A stretch of DNA of 64,000 nt, taken from an uncultured Bacteroidales bacterium. Its GTDB lineage: Bacteria; Bacteroidota; Bacteroidia; Bacteroidales; Paludibacteraceae. The notes beneath the pieces were generated by a model. It was not told where the DNA came from. It saw only the letters and a list, made by a program, of their open reading frames with translations, and did not search any database. The stretch is taken from NCBI GenBank assembly GCA_937891975.1, contig CALAUA010000010.1, forward strand, positions 1 to 64,000, given 5' to 3'. Position 1 is the stretch's first letter. Every line of letters begins with the position of its first letter. The position numbers and the translations under genes were made by a program. Below are positions 1 through 7,857 of this stretch, in pieces.

Positions 1-1090
<1,090 letters not shown>

Positions 1091-1310
1091 TAAAAATAAT
1101 TTGTTTGTTAGCTCAGAATAACCTTAAATCTATTGTGTACTTTATTAACGGGAACCGTATAATATTAAATTTCGTATTACACGTTTTCAGTTTCCCAATT
1201 GAGCATTACTGCTCTCTTGTACTACATCATTGATTAATCAAACTTTCAAAGATCACTACTGATTTCTGCTGTTTTTCAACGCTCACTCGCGTTTATTGCG
1301 AAATCGGCTG

Positions 1311-1342
1311 CAAAGGTACTGCTTTTTTTCGGACTGACCAAA
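1311..1342 (-). promoter_or_regulatory. rRNA operon promoter, proximal copy
   Basis: On the minus strand: TTTG at the -33 position, a 20-bp spacer containing an A-run, and TACCTTTG at the -7 position. This fits the Bacteroidota primary sigma consensus TTTG-N20-TAnnTTTG. It lies about 220 bp upstream of the 16S 5' end, inside the first copy of a tandem duplication. Confidence 0.85.
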
Positions 1343-1468
1343 TTTTCAAGCAACTTTTTTCAATATTTTTTGCACTTTCTTTGTAAGTGGCTGATTTTCA
1401 GCATTACATTTTTCCAGTACTTTTCGCCTCTTATCAACACTCACTTGCGTTTAGCGCGAAATCGGCTG

Positions 1469-1500
1469 CAAAGGTACTGCTTTTTTATGAACTGACCAAA
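1469..1500 (-). promoter_or_regulatory. rRNA operon promoter, distal copy
   Basis: Same architecture as the promoter at 1311-1342 (TTTG, 20-bp spacer, TACCTTTG) in the second copy of the duplicated unit, 158 bp further upstream. Together they make a tandem P1/P2 arrangement for the rRNA operon. Confidence 0.82.
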
Positions 1501-1570
1501 TATTTGAGCAAGTTTTTTCAATATTTTTTGCACTTTCTTTGTAAGTGACTGATAATCAACACAAGCGTTT

Positions 1571-1620
1571 TTTGTGTGGTATAGTGTGGTGTAGAATGGT
1601 GTAGTGTGGTGTAGTGTGAT
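1571..1620. repeat. 10-bp tandem repeat, GT-rich
   Basis: Five consecutive decamers resembling GTAGTGTGGT, followed by a CG/CA alternating purine-pyrimidine stretch to about 1672 that could adopt unusual DNA structure. It lies between the rRNA promoters and the rSAM gene. The minus-strand reading frame across it is low complexity and not a credible gene. Confidence 0.8.
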
Positions 1621-1706
1621 GCGTGCGCACGTATGTATAATAATGTACGCGCACGAGCGCGCGCGCACACTATATTCAGTAGTTATAGTATTAGTAATTA
1701 TAGTAT

Positions 1707-2771
1707 TTAATTAGAAATCTTGTTATGATGACAGAGCATGAGTGAACCGTCTTCACGGCGGAGGTGCATTCCCCCACCCTCGCAGTATCGGAAGAGTTTA
1801 CAGGTATTGCAGGGTTCTATTTGTTTCATCCATTGGCGATTGCGATAATCTTTGAAACCATTTTCCCACACCTCCCAGAAGTCGTCGTGGTAGATATTGC
1901 CTTGGTAATACTTGCCACGTACACTGGTGCACGCTGAAATGCTACCATCAATCAATATGGAAGCGACACTCACCCCTGCTGCACAATGGAACAAGTGGTC
2001 ACGTACTTCTAATTCATAATCAGGCATAAAGCCCTCGCAGGAGTAGGAGATATGCAAGCCTTGTTTGCGTTTCTCGCGGATATAGTCTAATAACTGGCGA
2101 TGCTGCTCAGGAGTCAATAATAATTCGGGATTCTCTGCTGCACGTCCCATTGGGTCAATCGTTATCAATCGCCAGTTGCGCACGCCGATAGACCACAGAT
2201 ACTTCTGCATCTCATCGATTTGTAGGAAGGAGCGTTGGTTCACGCATGTTACCACATCCCAAGTCAGTGATGGCGTTGCTGCTGCCAATTGAATAGCACG
2301 TGTCGCACCATCAAAAGCAAGAGGATGTTGGCGAAGCCAGTTGTGGTTATCTTTCATGCCATCAAAACTGATAGCGATCGAGCGCAAACCATTCTGCATC
2401 AGTTCCTTGAAGCGTTTGGGAGTGAGTGCCAAACCATTGGTCACCATACCCCATGGATAACCACGCTGCTTGAGTGCCTTGCCCACTTCGGCAAGATCAG
2501 TACGCATTAGGGGTTCGCCACCTGATATGATAATCAGCACCTTATGTGGATCTACATGAGGGGTAACGGACTGGTCAATCACACGGAGGAAGTCCTCGGC
2601 AGGCATGTCAGGTGTGACCTCGGAGCTGGAGCAGTCGCTACCGCAATGGAGGCAATGGACATTACAACGGAGAGTAGATTCCCAAAAGAGTTGTTGCAGC
2701 GGATGCAACTGCTGAAGGTTCTTGCGGCGTAGCCGCTCAAGCTCGAAGATGATGCGTTTGCGTAGGTTCAT
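1707..2771 (-). CDS. Radical SAM/SPASM enzyme of the rSAM/lipoprotein system (TIGR04133-like)
   Basis: 354 aa. The N-terminal radical SAM cluster motif CxxxCxxC is at residues 36-43 (CNVHCLHC), followed by the SAM-binding GGEP segment near residue 105. The C-terminal third has a SPASM-type set of cysteines (FHCAAG, SACTS, PCNTC, YCEGGG and a final LCHH) for auxiliary iron-sulfur clusters. SPASM proteins usually modify peptides or proteins. The gene follows two small lipoprotein genes with 3-bp gaps, which matches the named rSAM/lipoprotein pairing (TIGR04133 with TIGR04134). I infer that the lipoproteins are substrates or partners. The chemistry is not known to me and cannot be read from the sequence. 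Likely cytoplasmic: no signal peptide. Confidence 0.88.
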   Translation of the reverse strand: MNLRKRIIFELERLRRKNLQQLHPLQQLFWESTLRCNVHCLHCGSDCSSSEVTPDMPAEDFLRVIDQSVTPHVDPHKVLIIISGGEPLMRTDLAEVGKALKQRGYPWGMVTNGLALTPKRFKELMQNGLRSIAISFDGMKDNHNWLRQHPLAFDGATRAIQLAAATPSLTWDVVTCVNQRSFLQIDEMQKYLWSIGVRNWRLITIDPMGRAAENPELLLTPEQHRQLLDYIREKRKQGLHISYSCEGFMPDYELEVRDHLFHCAAGVSVASILIDGSISACTSVRGKYYQGNIYHDDFWEVWENGFKDYRNRQWMKQIEPCNTCKLFRYCEGGGMHLRREDGSLMLCHHNKISN

Positions 2772-2774
2772 GCA

Positions 2775-3209
2775 CTATTTCTTTTTGAGTTGGAGTTTGA
2801 CATCTACGGAATATTCTGTGGACCATTCGGAGTCTGTCTCTTTTGTCATCTCAGTGAAAGGAATCTGCACTTTCTCCGAAGCATAGACTTCTGAGGTATC
2901 ATTTACTTCTATGAGTAGCGTGTCATTGCCTTCTTGTGGGAAGCCATATGCTCGTTCAAACTCACCCGATGCATTGGTATAGACTGTATCCTTAATGCTA
3001 ATACGTGAGGTATTGATAACCACTTGCATAGACTCCAGTGGCTCACCTGCTTCGTTGGTTACTTCGCCATCAATATCTATTGTATTTTCTGGCACTCCAG
3101 GACCGTACAATACTGGACCAGGAAATACACAAGAAACACCCAAGAATCCCAATAATGTAGTCAGCAGACTGCTTACCAATAAATGGTATTTGTTTTTAAT
3201 CTTTTTCAT
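2775..3209 (-). CDS. rSAM-associated putative lipoprotein (TIGR04134-like), copy 2
   Basis: 144 aa. Basic N-terminus, hydrophobic stretch and lipobox ending LGVSC at about residue 27 predict a lipoprotein. A YGPG segment follows, then a carboxypeptidase-regulatory-like beta-sandwich (IDGEVTNEAGEPLESMQVVI, DTVYTNASGEF) that the family shares. It is paralogous to the gene just upstream: both have the G-V-x-D/N-E-x-G-x-x-L-E-x-M-Q-V-V core, DTVYTNA and an S-(W)-S-T-x-Y-S end with a lysine-rich C-terminus. Lies 3 bp from the rSAM gene. Function unknown. Confidence 0.82.
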   Translation of the reverse strand: MKKIKNKYHLLVSSLLTTLLGFLGVSCVFPGPVLYGPGVPENTIDIDGEVTNEAGEPLESMQVVINTSRISIKDTVYTNASGEFERAYGFPQEGNDTLLIEVNDTSEVYASEKVQIPFTEMTKETDSEWSTEYSVDVKLQLKKK

Positions 3210-3212
3210 AAT

Positions 3213-3641
3213 TTATTTCTTATTAAGTTTGAAATCTTGACGCATAGAATAATAGGTTGACCAGGAGTCTTGGTCTTCCACTTTCATCTTGCCCGATGCT
3301 ATATGCGTGGAGTCGGAAGCATATACCCCTGTGGTATCATGTACAATCACTTCCATACAATCACCTCCGTTGGAAGTGAGGCTATGAATAGCATGATAAT
3401 GACCATCTGCATTGGTATAGACTGTATCTGGGTAGTCCCATTCTTGGTCAAAAGTGCGGACTACCACTTGCATATTCTCCAGCATGTTGCCATTTTCGTC
3501 ATAAACGTATCCTTCCACATCATACTCTGCATATGGACAACCATAGCAAGCAGTCAGAACAAAAGCAACGCTAGAAAGCGAGAACAAACGAATAAATTTC
3601 TGCAAGAGGCCATTGTATTTTTGGCGAAAGTTTGTTTTCAT
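3213..3641 (-). CDS. rSAM-associated putative lipoprotein (TIGR04134-like), copy 1
   Basis: 142 aa. Signal peptide with lipobox LTAC; the mature protein begins CYGCPYAEYDVEGYVYDENG. This resembles the YGxPxAxY motif next to the lipidated cysteine that marks the rSAM-associated lipoprotein family. A carboxypeptidase-regulatory-like sandwich follows, with DTVYTNADGHY. First gene of a three-gene operon (this gene, its paralog, the rSAM enzyme) behind its own promoter 23 bp upstream. An extra mature-region cysteine (YGC, GGDC) distinguishes it from copy 2. Confidence 0.85.
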   Translation of the reverse strand: MKTNFRQKYNGLLQKFIRLFSLSSVAFVLTACYGCPYAEYDVEGYVYDENGNMLENMQVVVRTFDQEWDYPDTVYTNADGHYHAIHSLTSNGGDCMEVIVHDTTGVYASDSTHIASGKMKVEDQDSWSTYYSMRQDFKLNKK

Positions 3642-3663
3642 ATGTCTATTATTTAAGGGTTTG

Positions 3664-3695
3664 CAAAGGTACGATATTTTTTTGAATTGTGCAAG
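3664..3695 (-). promoter_or_regulatory. Promoter of the rSAM/lipoprotein operon
   Basis: On the minus strand: CTTG at -33, 20-bp spacer with an A-run, TACCTTTG at -7. The start codon of the first lipoprotein is only about 23 bp from the -7 box, so the leader is very short. The upstream gene stops at 3709, leaving just enough room for the promoter. Confidence 0.8.
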
Positions 3696-3708
3696 AGTTG
3701 GTTAAAGA

Positions 3709-4320
3709 TCAGAAGCGATAACCTACAGAAAAGGTAAAACATCTATCAGGAAAACTGCGTCCTGTAAATAATGCACCCGCCTCGAAGCTACCAAACCAAT
3801 GGTTCTTGCCTACAGAAATACCTAACAAGGTGGCTTGCGCAGCAAAAGTATGCCATACATTGCGAGTTCTGCTTTTGCTCTCTATCTGCATGGCGTAGCC
3901 CACTCCTATTCCCGAATACAGATTGACCCACTCCCTATGAAAATAAGTGAAAGTGGCAGAAGGTATTACATGAAGCCATCCTTCGGTAAAATCTACCAAC
4001 AAAACATCTTTCGCACCTGGATTATAATGAGGATCCGTTCCCTTATCCCAGATCGTATTGACTTGCACACCTGCTGCAAACCAACTATTTACACGATATT
4101 GATAATCGATAAAGATATTAGGTAAAATCACATCAAATTTTCTAGAATCCACATGATCCGGTTTTGGTGAATACCTTTGTGCATAATAGATAGAGCAATC
4201 ACCCACACCTATGCGCAACTCATGAGGGTTCTCGGCACGAGTTTCCTTGGTTTCAGCCAAGGTAGTATTCCATGCCACACAAGCGATGAGAATAGTTAAT
4301 GTAAAGATTATTCGTTTCAT
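3709..4320 (-). CDS. Outer-membrane beta-barrel-like protein, paralog 1
   Basis: 203 aa. Cleavable signal peptide (MKRIIFTLTILIACVAWNTTLAE). The mature chain alternates in beta-strand style and ends SVGYRF, with a C-terminal aromatic residue as in outer-membrane barrels. Paralogous to the gene at 4476-5222: shared (H)xxRIGxGDxxI near the N-terminus, F(I/V)xYQYR..FAAGV strands, FTYFHRE..LYSGIGVGY, LLGI.VGxxHWFGSFEAG and the GYRF end. No family name recognised. Probably the last gene of the operon starting at 5726. Confidence 0.72.
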   Translation of the reverse strand: MKRIIFTLTILIACVAWNTTLAETKETRAENPHELRIGVGDCSIYYAQRYSPKPDHVDSRKFDVILPNIFIDYQYRVNSWFAAGVQVNTIWDKGTDPHYNPGAKDVLLVDFTEGWLHVIPSATFTYFHREWVNLYSGIGVGYAMQIESKSRTRNVWHTFAAQATLLGISVGKNHWFGSFEAGALFTGRSFPDRCFTFSVGYRF

Positions 4321-4331
4321 AAGAGTAGAAG

Positions 4332-4367
4332 TTTTAAGGGTTCTAAAGGTTCTAAGGGTTCTAAAGG
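4332..4367. repeat. 9-bp tandem repeat
   Basis: Four 9-bp units resembling TTCTAAAGG in the spacer between the two barrel genes. Confidence 0.7.
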
Positions 4368-4400
4368 CAGGGTATTTCTACGGTATGCCTATACTAATCT

Positions 4401-4455
4401 ATCGTGTATCTATCGTATATCTACCGTGTATCTACCGTGTATCTACCGTAATTGA
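4401..4455. repeat. 11-bp tandem repeat
   Basis: Five 11-bp units of the form A(T/C)CGT(G/A)TATCT. The unit resembles the repeat at 51541-51617. Confidence 0.82.
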
Positions 4456-4475
4456 CAGCGGGAAGATAGCGGAAA

Positions 4476-5222
4476 TTAAAATCTATATCCGACAGCAATG
4501 GAGAGGAGGCGAGAGCCGTAAAGTTCGTGGGTGCTAGGGAAGGAGAAAGCCCATGACTGCATACTACCTAATTCCGCCTCTGCGTACCAATGTTCGTTAC
4601 CTACATTCACACCGAACAAAGTGGCATTCAGTGAGATTCCATGTGCAGGATCATTACCCAAAAGATAGAGAGAGTATCCCACTCCCAATGCCGAATATAA
4701 TTCCAGAACTCGTTGACGGAAATATGTGAAGCGAACATTCGGCATTAGGGTGAGATGCATCAGATTTTCATATTGATACGGGACATATCCGCCGAGCATA
4801 AGCGACTTATAACCATCATATACTCGATTCTCACGATGCATGTATAACATATCTATACCCGCTCCGAAACTAACTACGGGAGTAAACTGATAGCGATACC
4901 CCACAAAGAAATGACCAGAGGTACGCATTCTACCTGTTTCAACTACGCGATAGTCACGAAGAAATTTGTCGGCTTCAGGAGCTGGCATACCTTGAATGAA
5001 TTGCAGCGCCTCGTCAATATTGCCATAAGGCGAACCCACACAGTCGTAAATTACGCCATACAAACCCTCAAAGTCATATTGGCTCGCAGGAATAGCAGCA
5101 TCACCCCATCCTATGCGGATAGCATGGCGACCATGGATAAACTCAGATGTAGTTTGTTCGGCAGATACGGGCAAGCCAATCCACATCAGCATCAATAATA
5201 TATATATACGATATTTATTCAT
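4476..5222 (-). CDS. Outer-membrane beta-barrel-like protein, paralog 2
   Basis: 248 aa. Signal peptide MNKYRIYILLMLMWIGLPVSA, then HAIRIGWGDAAI and beta strands ending in IAVGYRF. It aligns along its length with the product of 3709-4320, with an insertion of about 40 residues after the first strand. The shared GVGYSLYLL/GVGYAMQI and GVNVGNEHW/GISVGKNHW blocks support recent duplication. Located between a lipoprotein gene (19 bp away) and its paralog. Function not recognised; an eight- or ten-stranded porin-like barrel is an inference. Confidence 0.72.
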   Translation of the reverse strand: MNKYRIYILLMLMWIGLPVSAEQTTSEFIHGRHAIRIGWGDAAIPASQYDFEGLYGVIYDCVGSPYGNIDEALQFIQGMPAPEADKFLRDYRVVETGRMRTSGHFFVGYRYQFTPVVSFGAGIDMLYMHRENRVYDGYKSLMLGGYVPYQYENLMHLTLMPNVRFTYFRQRVLELYSALGVGYSLYLLGNDPAHGISLNATLFGVNVGNEHWYAEAELGSMQSWAFSFPSTHELYGSRLLSIAVGYRF

Positions 5223-5240
5223 CTCGATTCAATTTTAGGG

Positions 5241-5726
5241 TTATTTGAAAGTAGTATTTGATAAAATATGATATGTAGCTAATGACAAACTATCCATCAA
5301 CATCATAGGCGCAGCTGTTACAACCACCGTGTCTCCTACAGCAAAATCCTCCAAAAGCGGATTATTAAGGCGCATGAGATATATGGAACCATTATCCGTT
5401 AGGAAGTAATTATTGTTGTTTGTACTACGGATGGCACAAAAGAGTGAGCCTTGGAAATACTCCAACTGCAATACACCACGGAAGAAGTATGTACCTGGCA
5501 CATACGGAATCTCATTCATCGGATTGCTAGGAGGTGTAATCGTATCACGAAAGATACGATCGCGATCTTTGTTCTGCACATTAGAAGATAATCCTCCTAT
5601 ATATGGATCCAATAATCCAGAAGGTGGTTCTGTCGGAGATATATCCGGACTACAACTCACACAAAGCAACATGACAAACAAAACCGCCATCGTCATTATG
5701 GGCAAAAGATAGATCAACTTTTTCAT
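5241..5726 (-). CDS. Small lipoprotein of the barrel operon
   Basis: About 161 aa with start at 5726 (MKKLIYLLPIMTMAV...). The frame extends nine codons upstream to 5753, but those precede a canonical lipoprotein signal and were left out. Lipobox LLCVSC, then a Ser/Pro-rich linker. The C-terminal two thirds (GTYFFRGVLQLEYFQGSLFCAIRST...DFAVGDTVVVTAAPM) looks like a small OB-fold or beta-barrel domain. Family not recognised. First gene of the lipoprotein-barrel-barrel operon. Confidence 0.72.
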   Translation of the reverse strand: MKKLIYLLPIMTMAVLFVMLLCVSCSPDISPTEPPSGLLDPYIGGLSSNVQNKDRDRIFRDTITPPSNPMNEIPYVPGTYFFRGVLQLEYFQGSLFCAIRSTNNNNYFLTDNGSIYLMRLNNPLLEDFAVGDTVVVTAAPMMLMDSLSLATYHILSNTTFK

Positions 5727-5782
5727 GTTCGCAGATTTTTTATCGTAAAACATTCGCTATTTAGAGCTTTCGAAATCCGCTG

Positions 5783-5814
5783 CAAAGGTACTGCTTTTTT
5801 CTGATATGACCAAA
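5783..5814 (-). promoter_or_regulatory. rRNA-class promoter of the lipoprotein/barrel operon
   Basis: Minus strand: TTTG, 20-bp spacer, TACCTTTG. It shares the GTCA after -33 and the AAAAAAGCAGTACCTTTGCA core with both rRNA promoters and the promoters at 51.1-51.25 kb. Confidence 0.82.
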
Positions 5815-5919
5815 AAATAAACTGATGCAGTATAGCATGCAGGCAATTTGTATATAATTGATTTAGTGCGCATTATAATTTTGTGAAAATAAAAAACTGA
5901 TGCAGGCACAAAAAATGGC

Positions 5920-5950
5920 TTGCAGGAGTGGGAAAAAAGTAGTAATTTTG
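5920..5950 (+). promoter_or_regulatory. Promoter of the TPR/HTH regulator gene
   Basis: Plus strand: TTG at 5920-5922, 20-bp spacer, TAATTTTG at 5943-5950. Transcription would start near 5957, about 105 nt before the start codon. It diverges from the promoter at 5783-5814. Confidence 0.72.
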
Positions 5951-5960
5951 CATCGCGTTC

Positions 5961-6044
5961 GGCAAGCCAATCGCAAAGAATGACGCTTGGCGTCATTAGG
6001 CGATAGCTGCCTCCGCTCTCCCCAAAAATTAAAAATTTTCGGGG
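5961..6044 (+). promoter_or_regulatory. Structured 5' leader of the TPR/HTH regulator mRNA
   Basis: Nested helices: AATGACGC (5979-5986) with GCGTCATT (5990-5997) around a TTG loop; ATCGC (5970-5974) with GCGAT (6000-6004); and GGCAAGC (5961-5967) with GCTGCC (6006-6011), one bulge. A second hairpin pairs CCCC (6020-6023) plus an A/T stem with GGGG (6041-6044). The first structure begins only a few nucleotides after the predicted transcription start. It matches no riboswitch I recognise; the inner palindrome could instead be a protein-binding site. Confidence 0.6.
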
Positions 6045-6062
6045 TCCCCATTAAAGTAGGAT

Positions 6063-7679
6063 ATGAAAAAGAGTATAATTATATTATTTCTCCTATTGAT
6101 TGTATGTATAGCATGTACAAAGAGGACGGTTGTTGAGAATGAAGAATTGCAGGGGGCAATATCGCAAATGTGGTTGGATGCAGGTGCGGCACAAAGGATG
6201 TTGGATGGAATAGACACCAACGACTTGAGTGAGTATGAGATGCAGCGATATCGTTTGGCAGAAGCACATCTGATGCTCAAACGAGAGTTGAGATTGCCTA
6301 ATAGTAGTAATCTTGACGCTATGGCAAACTACTTTGCTAATTGTAAGGATGAAGCTAGTGCTTCTGAAGCCTATTATATACAAGGTGCATACCTCAATTA
6401 TATAGGAGAGAACACCCAAGCGATGCAATACCTCAAGAAAGCAGAGAGTTATCGCGCAGCATCTATCATTCGGGGTATGACCTACTACAAGATGGGACGC
6501 ATCAGCGAAAGCGAACAACTGTATGACATCGCCTTGGAGAATTACCAGAAAGCACTACCCTATTTGGAAGAAGCAGGATTGCCCTTGTACTTGGCATCAG
6601 TATATCGTGAACTAGGACGAAACACGCACGAAGAGAGCAGGAATCAGTACTTTGGCAAGGCACTAGCAGCTGCTCAGTTGATAGGTGATACGATTTTGCA
6701 GATGGATATTCGCTATGCTCAATTGTCTGCAAATCAAGACAATTCGCCAGAATTGGCAAGCATATGTCAATATATGTGCCACACGGCAGGGCAGAAACGC
6801 TACGCATATGATCTGGTAAAATACTACATCCGTACCAACAAAGCAGATTCAGCACGCATTTACCTCGATATTTTAGCGGCAGACACCACCGCACAGATAT
6901 GGAGCGAGCAGCAATACACACTCTGGCATAGCCAATATCTGCATCTGAAAGGAAAATATGAAGATGCATATGAATCTTTGTACGAACTATATGACACCTA
7001 TTACAGAGAATCCGAGGAAAAAGGTAGAGCCAGTGCGTTTGTGGCAGCACAACACTTTGATAATGAAGTAGAAAAAGCAAAGAACTTGCAGTTGCAACTG
7101 GAGAAGCAGCAGTTGTATATCGTGTTAGCAGCGGTGGTGATTATTATATTGTGTGTGGGCATATTGCTGATTTTATACAATACGAAACGGCGCACAGAGC
7201 GATTGACCGAACAAGCACGTACTCAGCAGCAAATCAAAGACTTACAGAACGAGTTGCAGTTGCGTCGCGATGCACTGAAGCGCGTATTGAATCAGCGATT
7301 GGAGCTGAATAAGAACTTGCAAGAGGCACTGCTAACCAAGAAGAAAGAGGAAACTATTCCTAATTGGGCGCAGCAGTTTATTGAATCAAATATCTTTTCC
7401 ACCGATGAACAGTGGGAGCACTTCTTTGGCGAGTTTAATGGCTGCTACGGGGATTTAATGAAACATTTACAAATGGATTACCCACGCTTAACTAGTACTG
7501 ACACTCAGGTACTAGCATTGTATATTTTGGGATTGGACAACTCGGACATTTGCCTGCTTATGGGTCTGACCCAACGCACCATATGGAGCAGGCGAATGCG
7601 TATCAAGTCGCGTATTGGCTTAGGAGAAAAAGAATCGCTAGAGAAATGGCTCAAAGCACGATTGGATGAAATAGAATAA
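6063..7679 (+). CDS. TPR-repeat membrane protein with C-terminal HTH (putative transcription regulator)
   Basis: 538 aa. Lipoprotein-like N-terminus (LLLIVCIAC at about residue 18), then TPR-like helical repeats to about residue 340. A transmembrane helix (YIVLAAVVIIILCVGILLIL, about 350-370) follows, then a coiled coil (about 375-420) and a C-terminal helix-turn-helix-like segment (LTSTDTQVLALYILGLDNSDICLLMGLTQRTIWSRRMRIKSRIG). Bacteroidota have many proteins with periplasmic TPRs, one membrane span and a cytoplasmic LuxR/sigma-4-like HTH. This one plausibly senses an envelope signal and controls transcription. It diverges from the lipoprotein/barrel operon, its most likely target by position. 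Confidence 0.75.
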   Translation: MKKSIIILFLLLIVCIACTKRTVVENEELQGAISQMWLDAGAAQRMLDGIDTNDLSEYEMQRYRLAEAHLMLKRELRLPNSSNLDAMANYFANCKDEASASEAYYIQGAYLNYIGENTQAMQYLKKAESYRAASIIRGMTYYKMGRISESEQLYDIALENYQKALPYLEEAGLPLYLASVYRELGRNTHEESRNQYFGKALAAAQLIGDTILQMDIRYAQLSANQDNSPELASICQYMCHTAGQKRYAYDLVKYYIRTNKADSARIYLDILAADTTAQIWSEQQYTLWHSQYLHLKGKYEDAYESLYELYDTYYRESEEKGRASAFVAAQHFDNEVEKAKNLQLQLEKQQLYIVLAAVVIIILCVGILLILYNTKRRTERLTEQARTQQQIKDLQNELQLRRDALKRVLNQRLELNKNLQEALLTKKKEETIPNWAQQFIESNIFSTDEQWEHFFGEFNGCYGDLMKHLQMDYPRLTSTDTQVLALYILGLDNSDICLLMGLTQRTIWSRRMRIKSRIGLGEKESLEKWLKARLDEIE

Positions 7680-7733
7680 TAAAAAAAGATTAAAATTCCG
7701 TCGTTTTCACGCTGCAAAAAGGTTTGAGTTTCC

Positions 7734-7766
7734 TTCGGCAAAGGTTCGGTAAGGGTTCGGAAATAG
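7734..7766. repeat. 11-bp tandem repeat
   Basis: Three 11-bp units of the form TTCGG(C/T/A)AA(A/G)GG in the spacer after the TPR gene. Confidence 0.75.
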
Positions 7767-7806
7767 CAAAATAAAGAATGGGAATTAGGAATTAACTTAT
7801 ATTAAC

Positions 7807-7836
7807 AACAATGACCTCCGTGCGGAGGTCATTGTT
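7807..7836. terminator. Long perfect hairpin between convergent genes
   Basis: A 13-bp perfect stem (AACAATGACCTCC with GGAGGTCATTGTT) and a GTGC loop. It sits between the converging TPR gene and rny, so it probably ends transcription from both sides, although neither side has a strong U-run. Confidence 0.7.
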
Positions 7837-7857
7837 ATTGTATAATAAATAGATGGA

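Larger units (their letters stand above)
1277..1562. repeat. Tandem duplication of the rRNA promoter unit
   Basis: Two imperfect direct copies of about 127 bp (1277-1403 and 1435-1562). Each begins CAAC(G/A)CTCACT and runs through the -7 box, A-tract, -33 box and a downstream shared block TTGCACTTTCTTTGTAAGTG. The duplication carries the whole promoter plus about 60 bp of upstream DNA. The 1091-1706 spacer otherwise holds no gene I can support. Confidence 0.85.

Noticed and set aside
1441..1668. 75-codon frame on the minus strand upstream of the 16S gene
   Set aside because: Covers the repeat array and the rRNA promoter; low-complexity translation, no homology visible.
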